Shown here one piece after another: positions 43,624 through 51,505 of a stretch of DNA of 64,000 bases (the first letter of the stretch is position 1; every line of letters begins with the position of its first letter). This stretch comes from Pseudomonas sp. GOM7 (GTDB taxonomy: Bacteria; Pseudomonadota; Gammaproteobacteria; Pseudomonadales; Pseudomonadaceae), in contig NZ_CP113519.1 of assembly GCF_026723825.1 (NCBI RefSeq), forward strand, positions 558,001-622,000, written 5' to 3'. Position numbers and translations under genes: made by a program. The notes under the pieces were generated by a model that saw only the letters and a list, made by a program, of their open reading frames with translations, was not told the origin of the DNA and ran no database searches.

Positions 43624-44667
43624 ATGAAGATACTGATCGTTGGGCCGAGCTGGGTAGGCGACATGGTGATGGCGCAGACCCTGTTCCAGTGCCTGAAGCA
43701 ACGCCACCCCGCGTGCGAGATCGACGTGCTGGCCCCGGACTGGAGTCGGCCGCTCCTCGAACGCATGCCCGAAGTGCGCGCCGCGCTGAGCCTGCCGTTG
43801 GGCCATGGCGTGCTCGACCTGGCCACGCGCCGACGCATCGGCAAGTCGCTGGTCGGCCAGTACGACCAGGCCATCCTGCTGCCCAACTCGCTCAAGTCCG
43901 CCCTGGTGCCCTGGTTCGCTGGCATCCCCCAGCGCACCGGCTGGAAGGGCGAGATGCGCTATGGCCTGCTCAATGACATCCGTACCCTGGACAAGGCGCG
44001 CTACCCGCTGATGATCGAGCGTTTCATGGCGCTGGCCTTCGAGCCTGGGGCGATTTTGCCGCAACCTTATCCACAGCCGCGCCTGCAGATCGACGAGGCC
44101 AGCCGTGACGCTGCGCTGGCCAAGTTCGACCTGCAACTGGATCGCCCGGTGCTGGCGCTGTGCCCGGGCGCCGAGTTCGGCGAGGCCAAGCGCTGGCCGG
44201 CCGAGCATTACGCCAAGGTAGCCGAGGCCAAGATTCGCGAGGGCTGGCAGGTCTGGCTGTTCGGCTCGAAGAACGACCATGCCGGCGGCGAGGATATCCG
44301 CCTGCGCCTGATCCCGGGCCTGCGCGAGGAGGTCAGCAACCTCTCCGGGCAGACCAGTCTGGCCGAGGCGATCGACCTGATGTCGGCGGCTACTGCGGTG
44401 GTGTCCAACGATTCTGGCCTGATGCATGTGGCAGCGGCGTTGAATCGTCCGCTGGTGGCGGTCTACGGCTCTACCTCGCCGGGCTTCACCCCGCCGTTGG
44501 CTGATCGCGTCGAAATCGTCCGCCTGGGCCTGGAATGCAGTCCCTGCTTCGAGCGCACCTGCCGTTACGGGCATTACAACTGCCTGCGTGAACTGAAGCC
44601 GCAGCCGGTGATCGAGGCGCTGGAGCGGCTGGTTGGCGATGCCCTGATCCTGGCCGAGGACGACTGA
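43624..44667 (+). CDS. waaF: ADP-heptose:LPS heptosyltransferase II
   Basis: This GT9 enzyme adds the second L-glycero-D-manno-heptose to the LPS inner core at the inner face of the cytoplasmic membrane. The protein is 347 residues from ATG 43624 (MKILIVGPSWVGD; Asp13 is the likely catalytic base). It shows the nucleotide-sugar motif CPGAEFGEAKRWP (about 180-192) and SNDSGLMHVAAAL (about 260-272). GAGG lies 10 bases upstream. waaC starts two bases after its stop, so translation is coupled. Confidence 0.95.
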   Translation: MKILIVGPSWVGDMVMAQTLFQCLKQRHPACEIDVLAPDWSRPLLERMPEVRAALSLPLGHGVLDLATRRRIGKSLVGQYDQAILLPNSLKSALVPWFAGIPQRTGWKGEMRYGLLNDIRTLDKARYPLMIERFMALAFEPGAILPQPYPQPRLQIDEASRDAALAKFDLQLDRPVLALCPGAEFGEAKRWPAEHYAKVAEAKIREGWQVWLFGSKNDHAGGEDIRLRLIPGLREEVSNLSGQTSLAEAIDLMSAATAVVSNDSGLMHVAAALNRPLVAVYGSTSPGFTPPLADRVEIVRLGLECSPCFERTCRYGHYNCLRELKPQPVIEALERLVGDALILAEDD

Positions 44668-44669
44668 CT

Positions 44670-45674
44670 TTGCGGGTGCTGATCATCAAGACCTCGTCGC
44701 TCGGCGACGTGGTGCATACCCTGCCGGCGTTGACCGATGCGGCGCGCGCCATCCCTGGCATCCGCTTCGACTGGGTGGTGGAGGAAGGCTTCGCCGAGAT
44801 TCCGGCCTGGCACCCGGCGGTGTCCCAAGTGATTCCCGTGGCTATTCGCCGTTGGCGCAAGCATCCGTTGCGTACCTGGCGCAGTGGTGAGTGGGCGCGC
44901 TTCAAGAAGCGCCTGCGGGAAACTCGCTACGACCTGGTGATCGATGCTCAGGGCCTGCTCAAGAGCGCCTGGCTGACGCGCTATGTGTCGGCGCCGGTGG
45001 CCGGGCTGGATCGCGACTCGGCCCGCGAGCCGCTGGCCAGTCGCTTCTATGACCGCTGCTACGCGGTGCCTAAGGATCAGCACGCGCTGGAGCGGGTGCG
45101 CCAGTTGTTCGCTCAGGCGCTGGATTACTCCCTGCCGTCCGGCACTGGTGATTATGGGCTGAACCGTGCGGCAATGATGGACGCGACGGCGCAGCCCTAT
45201 CTGGTGTTCCTGCATGGCACCACCTGGGCCAGCAAGCACTGGCCGGAAGCCGACTGGCGTGCCCTGGCCGAGCGCATGGACGAGCTGGGTTGGGCCGTAC
45301 GCCTGCCCTGGGGCAACGAGACGGAAAAGGCTCGCGCCGAGCGCATCGCTGCCGGCCTGACACATGCCGCGGTGCTGCCGAAGCTGAACCTGGCCGGTGT
45401 GGCCAAGGTGATCGCCGGGGCCAGTGCCTGCGTCTCTGTCGATACCGGCCTCGGCCATCTGGCTGCTGCGCTGGATGTGCCGAACATCTCTCTCTACGGC
45501 CCGACCCTGCCTGGCAAGGTGGGCGCCTACGGCCGTAGCCAGATTCACCTGTGCGCCAGTGGTCCGAACGCCGGCAGCGGTGACCGTGACAAGCCCTGCT
45601 TCGATGGCCTCGGCGCCGAGCGCGTCGGCCTGGAACTGGAGGCGCTGCTGTTGGCGCCTCCCGGCACCCTTTAA
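44670..45674 (+). CDS. waaC: LPS heptosyltransferase I
   Basis: This GT9 enzyme adds the first heptose onto Kdo of the inner core. The protein is 334 residues with start TTG at 44670, giving MRVLIIKTSSLGDVVHTLPAL; the family N-terminus supports it, and a GTG two codons on is the alternative. The donor-site motif GTTWASKHWPEADW (about 189-202) and VSVDTGLGHLAAAL (about 256-269) are visible. The gene is two bases after waaF and 9 bases before waaG, so the three are one operon. Confidence 0.95.
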   Translation: MRVLIIKTSSLGDVVHTLPALTDAARAIPGIRFDWVVEEGFAEIPAWHPAVSQVIPVAIRRWRKHPLRTWRSGEWARFKKRLRETRYDLVIDAQGLLKSAWLTRYVSAPVAGLDRDSAREPLASRFYDRCYAVPKDQHALERVRQLFAQALDYSLPSGTGDYGLNRAAMMDATAQPYLVFLHGTTWASKHWPEADWRALAERMDELGWAVRLPWGNETEKARAERIAAGLTHAAVLPKLNLAGVAKVIAGASACVSVDTGLGHLAAALDVPNISLYGPTLPGKVGAYGRSQIHLCASGPNAGSGDRDKPCFDGLGAERVGLELEALLLAPPGTL

Positions 45675-45683
45675 GGAGCGGCT

Positions 45684-46808
45684 ATGCAACTGGCCTTCGT
45701 TCTCTACAAGTACTTCCCGTTCGGCGGGCTGCAGCGCGATTTCATGCGCATCGCCCTGGAGTGCCAGGCGCGTGGCCATGCCATCCGCGTCTACACACCG
45801 ATCTGGGAAGGGGAAAACCCCGGTGGCTTCGACGTGCGCGTGGCGCCGGTGCGGGCGCTGTTCAACCATCGCCGCAACGAGAAATTCACGGCCTGGCTGC
45901 AGGCCGATCTGGCGCGCGACCCGGTCGACCGGGTGATCGGCTTCAACAAGATGCCGGGGCTGGACTTCTACTACGCCGCCGATGGCTGTTTCGAGGACAA
46001 GGCGCAGACCCTGCGCAACCCGATCTATCGCCGCTGGGGCCGCTACAAGCATTTTGCCGAGTACGAGCGCGCGGTGTTCGCCCCGGACTCGAAGACCGAG
46101 ATTCTGATGATCTCCGAGGTGCAGCAGCCGTTGTTCATCAAGCACTACAAGACCCCGTTGCAGCGTTTCCACCTGCTGCCGCCAGGCATTGCCCAGGATC
46201 GCCGTGCGCCGGCCAATGCTGCCGAGATTCGTGCCGAATTCCGTCGCGAGTTCGAGCTGGGCGAGGATGATCTCCTGCTGGTGCAGATCGGCTCCGGTTT
46301 CAAGACCAAGGGCCTGGATCGCAGCCTCAAGGCGCTGGCGTCCTTGCCGCGTGAGTTGCGCAAGCGCACGCGCCTGATCGCCATTGGCCAGGACGATCCC
46401 AAACCCTTCCTGTTGCAGGTCAAGGCACTGGGGCTGTCGGATCAGGTGCAGATTCTCAAGGGGCGCAGCGATATCCCACGCTTTCTGCTCGGCGCCGACC
46501 TGCTGATCCATCCTGCCTACAACGAGAACACCGGCACCGTACTGCTGGAGGCGCTGGTATCTGGCCTGCCGGTGCTGGTCACCGATGTCTGCGGCTACGC
46601 CCATTACATCGCCGATGCCGACTGCGGCCGGGTCGTGCCCAGCCCCTTCGCGCAGGAGCAGCTCAACCGCACCCTGGCCGATATGCTTGCCGACCCCCAA
46701 CGTCGTGCGTTCTGGGGGCGCAACGGCCTCGCCTATGCCGACAGTGCCGACCTGTATTCAATGCCGAAGAAGGCTGCCGACGTGATCCTCGCGGAGAAGC
46801 ACGCGTGA
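45684..46808 (+). CDS. waaG: UDP-glucose:(heptosyl)LPS alpha-1,3-glucosyltransferase family
   Basis: This GT4 (GT-B fold) enzyme adds the first hexose of the outer core. The protein is 374 residues (E. coli WaaG 374). The N-terminus FVLYKYFPFGGLQRDF has the Gly-Gly acceptor loop. The GT4 donor motif is ENTGTVLLEALVSGLPVLVT (about 275-294), where the first Glu of E-x7-E binds the nucleotide sugar. AAGGAG precedes the ATG. In pseudomonads the sugar may differ (GalN in P. aeruginosa). The stop overlaps the waaP GTG by three bases. Confidence 0.93.
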   Translation: MQLAFVLYKYFPFGGLQRDFMRIALECQARGHAIRVYTPIWEGENPGGFDVRVAPVRALFNHRRNEKFTAWLQADLARDPVDRVIGFNKMPGLDFYYAADGCFEDKAQTLRNPIYRRWGRYKHFAEYERAVFAPDSKTEILMISEVQQPLFIKHYKTPLQRFHLLPPGIAQDRRAPANAAEIRAEFRREFELGEDDLLLVQIGSGFKTKGLDRSLKALASLPRELRKRTRLIAIGQDDPKPFLLQVKALGLSDQVQILKGRSDIPRFLLGADLLIHPAYNENTGTVLLEALVSGLPVLVTDVCGYAHYIADADCGRVVPSPFAQEQLNRTLADMLADPQRRAFWGRNGLAYADSADLYSMPKKAADVILAEKHA

Positions 46809-47611
46809 AGCTGATCCTTGCCGAGCCCTTCAAGAGCCTGTGGGCGAACCGCGATGCCTTCGAGGCCGTCGAGGCGCTCGAAGGCCAGGTCTACCGTGAG
46901 CTGGAGGGTCGCCGCACCCTGCGCACCGAGGTCGACGGGCGCGGCTATTTCGTCAAGATCCATCGCGGTATCGGCTGGGGCGAGATCGTCAAGAACCTGC
47001 TCAGCGCCAAGGCACCCGTCTTGGGGGCAGGGCAGGAATGGCAGGCCATTCAGCGTCTGACCGAGGCCGGTGTGCCGACCATGACCGCGGTGGCCTATGG
47101 TGAGCGTGGCAGCAATCCGGCGCAGCAGCACTCCTTCATCGTCACCGAAGAGTTGGCGCCGACCGTGGATCTGGAGCAGCTCAGCCTGAACTGGGCGCAG
47201 CAGCCGCCCAAGCCTGCGCTCAAGTGGGCGTTGATCGAGCGCGTGGCGCAAATGACCGGCGGTATGCACCGGGCTGGGGTCAATCACCGCGACTGCTATA
47301 TCTGCCACTTCCTCCTGCACACCGACCGACCGATCCAGGCCAGCGACCTGCGCCTGTCGGTCATCGATCTACACCGCGCCCAGGTGCGCGACGCAGTGCC
47401 CCGCCGCTGGCGCGACAAGGATCTGGCCGCGCTGTATTTCTCGGCACTGGACATCGGCCTGACCCGTCGCGACAAGCTGCGCTTCCTGCGCATCTACTTC
47501 CATCGCCCCCTGCGCCAGGTGCTGCGCGAAGAGGCAAGCCTGCTGGCCTGGCTGGAGCGCAAGGCGGCGAAACTGTATGAGCGTAAGCAGCGTTATGGAG
47601 ATCGACTGTAG
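46805..47611 (+). CDS. waaP: LPS core heptose I kinase WaaP
   Basis: This kinase phosphorylates heptose I of the inner core; in P. aeruginosa the gene is essential and central to outer-membrane integrity. The protein is 268 residues from GTG 46805 (the GTGA overlaps the waaG stop). Eukaryotic-like kinase features are the ATP lysine in YFVKIHRG, the catalytic Asp in GVNHRDCYICHFLL and the metal Asp in VIDLHRAQVR. It is followed directly, with no gap, by a GT9 gene that I would not expect here from other pseudomonads. Confidence 0.94.
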   Translation: MKLILAEPFKSLWANRDAFEAVEALEGQVYRELEGRRTLRTEVDGRGYFVKIHRGIGWGEIVKNLLSAKAPVLGAGQEWQAIQRLTEAGVPTMTAVAYGERGSNPAQQHSFIVTEELAPTVDLEQLSLNWAQQPPKPALKWALIERVAQMTGGMHRAGVNHRDCYICHFLLHTDRPIQASDLRLSVIDLHRAQVRDAVPRRWRDKDLAALYFSALDIGLTRRDKLRFLRIYFHRPLRQVLREEASLLAWLERKAAKLYERKQRYGDRL

Positions 47612-48577
47612 ATGTCGGAGAACAAGACATTGATCATCCCGGGTATGAAGATCGCGCTCGTCCCTTGCCCGGCGCTCGGGGATACCACGCTGTTCCTGCG
47701 CCTTGCCTGGCGCCTGCAAGCTGCCGGCGCGCAGGTCACCCTGGCTTCGGTCTCGTTGGCATCGGTGCGCGACTATTTGCCGGGCCTGGCTATAGTGGGC
47801 GGTACTCCCGATGTGATGGGGCTGGCAGCGTGCAGTGATCTGGTGATCTGCGCCATCGACTGGCAGGTCGAGGCGCCGTTGAGCAATGTGGCTTATTTGG
47901 CGGGCAAGAAGCTGCCACGCGGGTTCAAGCCCGAGCAGCAGCCCGTTTCGCTGCAGGGGCGTGAGATCGCTGGAGCACATAATGTGATCTGTCGTGACCC
48001 CAAGGCCGGCAAGACCATGGTGCAGTGGATCGACCTGTACGCGCAGGAGGTGCTGGGGCTCGATGCGGCGCAGCCTGTTGCAGGCTTGCAGGCATTACCT
48101 GCGCTGGCCAATGACGCAGATCGACGTGTGGCCATCTTTCCGACGACGCCCCATGCCAGCAAGAACTATTCACCCTCCGGGTTTCGCCGTCTGGCGCGTC
48201 GTCTCGTTGCCAGGGGGTGGTTGGTCGAATTCGTCGGTATTCCGTCTGAACAGCAAATGTTGAGTGACGAGTATCCCGGTTATCCAGTGCATGCATTCAG
48301 CGATCTGAAAGGGCTGATCGACTTTCTGCGCACCTGCTCGGTGGTCGTCAGCAACGACTCCGGCGGTGGTCATCTCGGCTCTCTCATGGGGCTGCGCACC
48401 TTCACAGTGACCCGGCGTCGTAGCGATTTCACCTGGCGCCCGGGGTTCAATGAACTCAATTGCGTGATCAACCCGGTGCTGAGTTTCAAGTGGCTCGGCA
48501 AGACGGTGTGGCGTCCTTTCATTCCGCTACGCCGGATCGTACAGGCCTTGCCGAACTGGAAAGGAAGACAGGCATGA
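47612..48577 (+). CDS. GT9-family heptosyltransferase-like protein inserted in LPS kinase run
   Basis: A 321-residue GT9 protein. It has an N-terminal ALVPCPALGDTTLFLRLAWRL (Asp equivalent to the WaaC/F catalytic Asp), a middle TTPHASKNYSPSGFRRLARRL donor-type segment and SNDSGGGHLGSLMGL (about 245-259). It therefore probably transfers a heptose or related sugar, but it is shorter and diverged from waaC/waaF in this operon. It starts at ATG immediately after the waaP stop and overlaps wapP by four bases (ATGA). An internal ATG at 47645 is possible. The acceptor is unknown; it may add a third heptose. Confidence 0.75.
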   Translation: MSENKTLIIPGMKIALVPCPALGDTTLFLRLAWRLQAAGAQVTLASVSLASVRDYLPGLAIVGGTPDVMGLAACSDLVICAIDWQVEAPLSNVAYLAGKKLPRGFKPEQQPVSLQGREIAGAHNVICRDPKAGKTMVQWIDLYAQEVLGLDAAQPVAGLQALPALANDADRRVAIFPTTPHASKNYSPSGFRRLARRLVARGWLVEFVGIPSEQQMLSDEYPGYPVHAFSDLKGLIDFLRTCSVVVSNDSGGGHLGSLMGLRTFTVTRRRSDFTWRPGFNELNCVINPVLSFKWLGKTVWRPFIPLRRIVQALPNWKGRQA

Positions 48578-49308
48578 CGGCCTGGCGGCAAGAGCTGCAG
48601 GATCCGCAGTTGCTCAAGGCGTTCGGTACGCTCGAGGCGGTGTTCGCCCTCGAGGGTGAGCGCTTGACATCCGACCCTCTGTCCGAGGTTATTCGGGTTG
48701 ATATCCAGGGTGTGCGTTATTACGTCAAGCGCTATTGGGGGGCAGGCAAGGGCTTGCGACGCTATCTCGGGCGGCCCAGGGTCAAGGCCGAGTGGCAGAA
48801 TCTCAAGTTGTTCGCCAAGTGGGGCATCCCCACTGCGCCGATAGTGGCCTATGGGCTCGAGCGCAAGGTTGGCGCGTTCGTGCGGGGGGCGTTGGTGACC
48901 CGCGAACTCCAGGGCACGCTGGATCTGGCGGAGATGGCGAACAGGCGCGACACGCGCCTGGCCGATGCGCGTTGGGTCGACCGGATCAGCCAGCAACTGG
49001 CCGATGGCACCCGTACCCTGCACGATCACCACTTCACCCATAACGACCTCAAGTGGCGCAATCTGCTGGTCAACGACAACGCCGAGCTGTTCTTCATCGA
49101 TTGCCCCACTGGTAGTTTCTGGTGGGGGCCGTTGCTGCGTTACCGCATCGTCAAGGATCTGGCCTGCCTGGACAAGGTGGCCAAGTATCATCTGTCGCGC
49201 ACGCAGCGCCTGCGCTTCTATCTGCAGTATCGAGGGCGCCGGCGCCTGAGTGAGGGCGACAAGCGGCGTGTGCGGCAAATTCTCAAGTTCTTCGAGGGCC
49301 GCGAATGA
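48574..49308 (+). CDS. wapP: LPS core kinase-like protein WapP
   Basis: A 244-residue protein of the Kdo/heptose kinase fold. It has YYVKRYWGAGKG near 52 (ATP-lysine region), HDHHFTHNDLKWRNLL (catalytic Asp about 157) and the metal-binding FFIDCPTG. In P. aeruginosa, WapP is one of the kinases decorating the inner core with phosphate. The ATG 48574 overlaps the preceding stop (ATGA), and AAGGAAG lies upstream. A longer frame from 48460 would run through the GT9 gene and is rejected. wapQ overlaps its end by four bases. Confidence 0.87.
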   Translation: MTAWRQELQDPQLLKAFGTLEAVFALEGERLTSDPLSEVIRVDIQGVRYYVKRYWGAGKGLRRYLGRPRVKAEWQNLKLFAKWGIPTAPIVAYGLERKVGAFVRGALVTRELQGTLDLAEMANRRDTRLADARWVDRISQQLADGTRTLHDHHFTHNDLKWRNLLVNDNAELFFIDCPTGSFWWGPLLRYRIVKDLACLDKVAKYHLSRTQRLRFYLQYRGRRRLSEGDKRRVRQILKFFEGRE

Positions 49309-50048
49309 GCGACTTCATCGCGGCGCAGGATCGCGCTCTGCTCGAGCGTCACGGCCTGGCCAGTTTCGACGCGCTGTGGGCGCTGAAGCTGGAGGCGGTG
49401 GACGAGCCCAATACCGAGCGTGGTGGCTGGAGCACGGTGTATCGCCTGGAGCTGGGCGAGCGCGCCTTCTACCTCAAGCGGCAGAGCAATCACCTGACCC
49501 GCAGTCTGCTACACCCCTTCGGTGAGCCCACCTTCGCCCGCGAGTTTCGCAATATCCGCCGTTATGCCGACCTGGCCATACCCGCCTTGCAGGCCGCCTT
49601 CTTTGCCCAACGCCGCCTGCCGGGCGAGCGGCGCGCGGTGCTGCTCACGCGCGCGCTGGATGGCTGGCTGGAGCTCGAACACTGGCTGATGCAATGGTCT
49701 GGCCTCGATGGCGCCAGGCGTCTGGCCATCCTGCGTGCCTGTGGTGAGCTTGCGCGCTGTCTGCATCGAGCCGGGCAGATGCATGGCTGCTTCTATCCCA
49801 AGCACATCTTTCTCCGTGAGCAGGATGGCCATTTCGAGGCGAAACTGATCGATCTGGAGAAGACTCGCCCGCTGCTGCTGGGACAACGTGACCGTATCAA
49901 GGATCTCGAACCGCTGTTGCGCCGCGCCAGGGTCTGGAACGAGGCCGAGGTACGTGAACTGTTGGCGGCCTATCTGGGCAGTGCGGGGGATGTCGACACC
50001 TGGTGGCGTCTGCTCGGTGCACGCCAGCGTTACAAGGAGGCACGTTGA
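49305..50048 (+). CDS. wapQ: LPS core kinase-like protein WapQ
   Basis: A 247-residue kinase-like protein. An RGGWSTVYRLELGERAFYLKRQ segment (split, about 40-59) holds the ATP Lys. The catalytic loop is GCFYPKHIFL, an unusual form in which the HxD is altered to CFYPKH, and the metal site is LIDLEKTRPLL. It may be catalytically different from WaaP. The ATGA overlaps wapP, and the next gene starts at 50048 with GGAGG upstream. The role is inner-core phosphorylation by analogy. Confidence 0.85.
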   Translation: MSDFIAAQDRALLERHGLASFDALWALKLEAVDEPNTERGGWSTVYRLELGERAFYLKRQSNHLTRSLLHPFGEPTFAREFRNIRRYADLAIPALQAAFFAQRRLPGERRAVLLTRALDGWLELEHWLMQWSGLDGARRLAILRACGELARCLHRAGQMHGCFYPKHIFLREQDGHFEAKLIDLEKTRPLLLGQRDRIKDLEPLLRRARVWNEAEVRELLAAYLGSAGDVDTWWRLLGARQRYKEAR

Positions 50049-51493
50049 TGGGCTTGAGCGAGCTGAGCCAGGCTGGGCGCGCACCCGCGCTACCACTGAC
50101 GCTGGATATCGCCGGCGAAACGCTGGTGCTGGAGCGCCTGCTGCGTGTGCTGCCTGGGCAGCGTTATGTCGCGCTGGCTCACTGGCGGGAGCGTCAGGTG
50201 CTGGCCAAGTTGCTGGTGGGCAGCAAGGCGCAGCGTCACTATCAGCGCGAGCTGGAGGGCGCCGAGCTGCTGGCCGGTCAGGGGCTAACCACACCCGAGC
50301 TGCTGGCGCAGGGCTTTGTCGCGGGTCAGGGCGGTTGGTTGCTGTTCGACTATCTGGAAGGTGCGCAGAGCCTCTGGGATGCCTGGCGTCAGGCAGCGCG
50401 CGAGCCGCTGTTGAGCGATGCCCAGCAGGCGGTGCTGGCCGAGGCACTGGGCGCCATCGGGCAGATGCATGCTCAGGGTCTGTGGCAGGCCGACCTGCAT
50501 CTGGACAACCTGCTGCGGCATGACGGCCACCTCTGCCTGATCGACGGTGGTGGTGTGCGCTGCGAAACACCTGGGCAGCCGCTGTCGCGGGCAAAGGTGC
50601 TGGAGAATCTCGGGGTCTTCTTCGCCCAGCTACCGGCCGAGCTGGATGCCGTTCTTGAAGAGCTGCTGATCCACTATTTACTGGCCAACGGCGAGCATGC
50701 CTTGCCGTTGGAGATGCTCCAGGCCGAGATAGCCAAGGTGCGGCGCTGGCGCCTGCGCGACTACCTGAAAAAGGCGGCACGAGACTGCAGCCTGTTCGCC
50801 GCACGTATCGGTGCCTTCGGCCTGCGCGTAGTACGCCGCGAGGCCGAGCCGGCCTTGCAACCGTTGTTGGCTGACCTGGACGCCCGGATCGACGCCGGAC
50901 ATATCTACAAGACCGGTGGCGCCGCTACTGTTGCGCGGGTCGAGCTCGACGGCCGGCCGCTGGTGATCAAGCGCTATAACGTGAAGAACTGGCTGCATTG
51001 GCTCAAGCGCTTCTGGCGGCCGAGCCGCGCCTGGCATAGCTGGCTCGAGGGCAATCGCCTGCAACTGCTGGGCATCGCCACGCCGACGCCGCTGGCCGTG
51101 ATCGAGCGGCGCTGGTGCTGGCTGCGCGGTCGCGCCTACCTGATTACCGACTATTGCGGCGGGCAGGATATAATCGCGCGTTTTGAAGCATACAAGCAGG
51201 CAATGCCCCCGGAAAACGAACTGCTGGCGCTGGATCGTCTGTTCGCAGCCCTGTTGCGTGAACGCATCAGCCATGGTGATTTCAAGGGGCACAACCTGTT
51301 CTGGGATGATGCGCAGGGCGCCTGGTCGCTGATCGATCTGGATGCCATGCGCCAGCATCGCAGTGCGCGCAGTTTCGCCCGGGCCTATGCCCGCGACCGT
51401 GCCCGTTTTCTGCGCAACTGGCCGGCGGACTGCGCCTTGCACCAGTTGCTCGACCAACGTTTACCGCAGGTGCCCGGCACCTGCCCGAATTAG
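50048..51493 (+). CDS. Tandem kinase-like protein (two kinase domains) in LPS core operon
   Basis: A 481-residue protein. The N-terminal half (about 1-215) has a kinase loop LWQADLHLDNLLRHDG and DGGGVR. The C-terminal half (about 280-481) has YKTGGAATVARVELDGRPLVIKRY (in parts), the catalytic ISHGDFKGHNLFWDD and LIDLDAMRQH. The second domain looks complete (ATP-Lys, Asp, metal-Asp), the first partial. Its homologue in P. aeruginosa sits in the same place and is called a kinase-like LPS gene of unknown role. It starts at ATG 50048, overlapping the wapQ stop by one base. Confidence 0.82.
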   Translation: MGLSELSQAGRAPALPLTLDIAGETLVLERLLRVLPGQRYVALAHWRERQVLAKLLVGSKAQRHYQRELEGAELLAGQGLTTPELLAQGFVAGQGGWLLFDYLEGAQSLWDAWRQAAREPLLSDAQQAVLAEALGAIGQMHAQGLWQADLHLDNLLRHDGHLCLIDGGGVRCETPGQPLSRAKVLENLGVFFAQLPAELDAVLEELLIHYLLANGEHALPLEMLQAEIAKVRRWRLRDYLKKAARDCSLFAARIGAFGLRVVRREAEPALQPLLADLDARIDAGHIYKTGGAATVARVELDGRPLVIKRYNVKNWLHWLKRFWRPSRAWHSWLEGNRLQLLGIATPTPLAVIERRWCWLRGRAYLITDYCGGQDIIARFEAYKQAMPPENELLALDRLFAALLRERISHGDFKGHNLFWDDAQGAWSLIDLDAMRQHRSARSFARAYARDRARFLRNWPADCALHQLLDQRLPQVPGTCPN

Positions 51494-51505
51494 AGGCTCA
51501 AACCT

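Noticed and set aside
44574..46700. A 708-codon minus-strand frame opposite waaC and waaG
   Set aside because: It is antisense to two well-supported LPS genes, lacks motifs and has a codon-shadow composition.
48460..48573. An upstream extension of wapP inside the GT9 gene
   Set aside because: The ATG at 48574 has AAGGAAG upstream and the ATGA overlap; the extension is out-of-frame reading of the GT9 gene.
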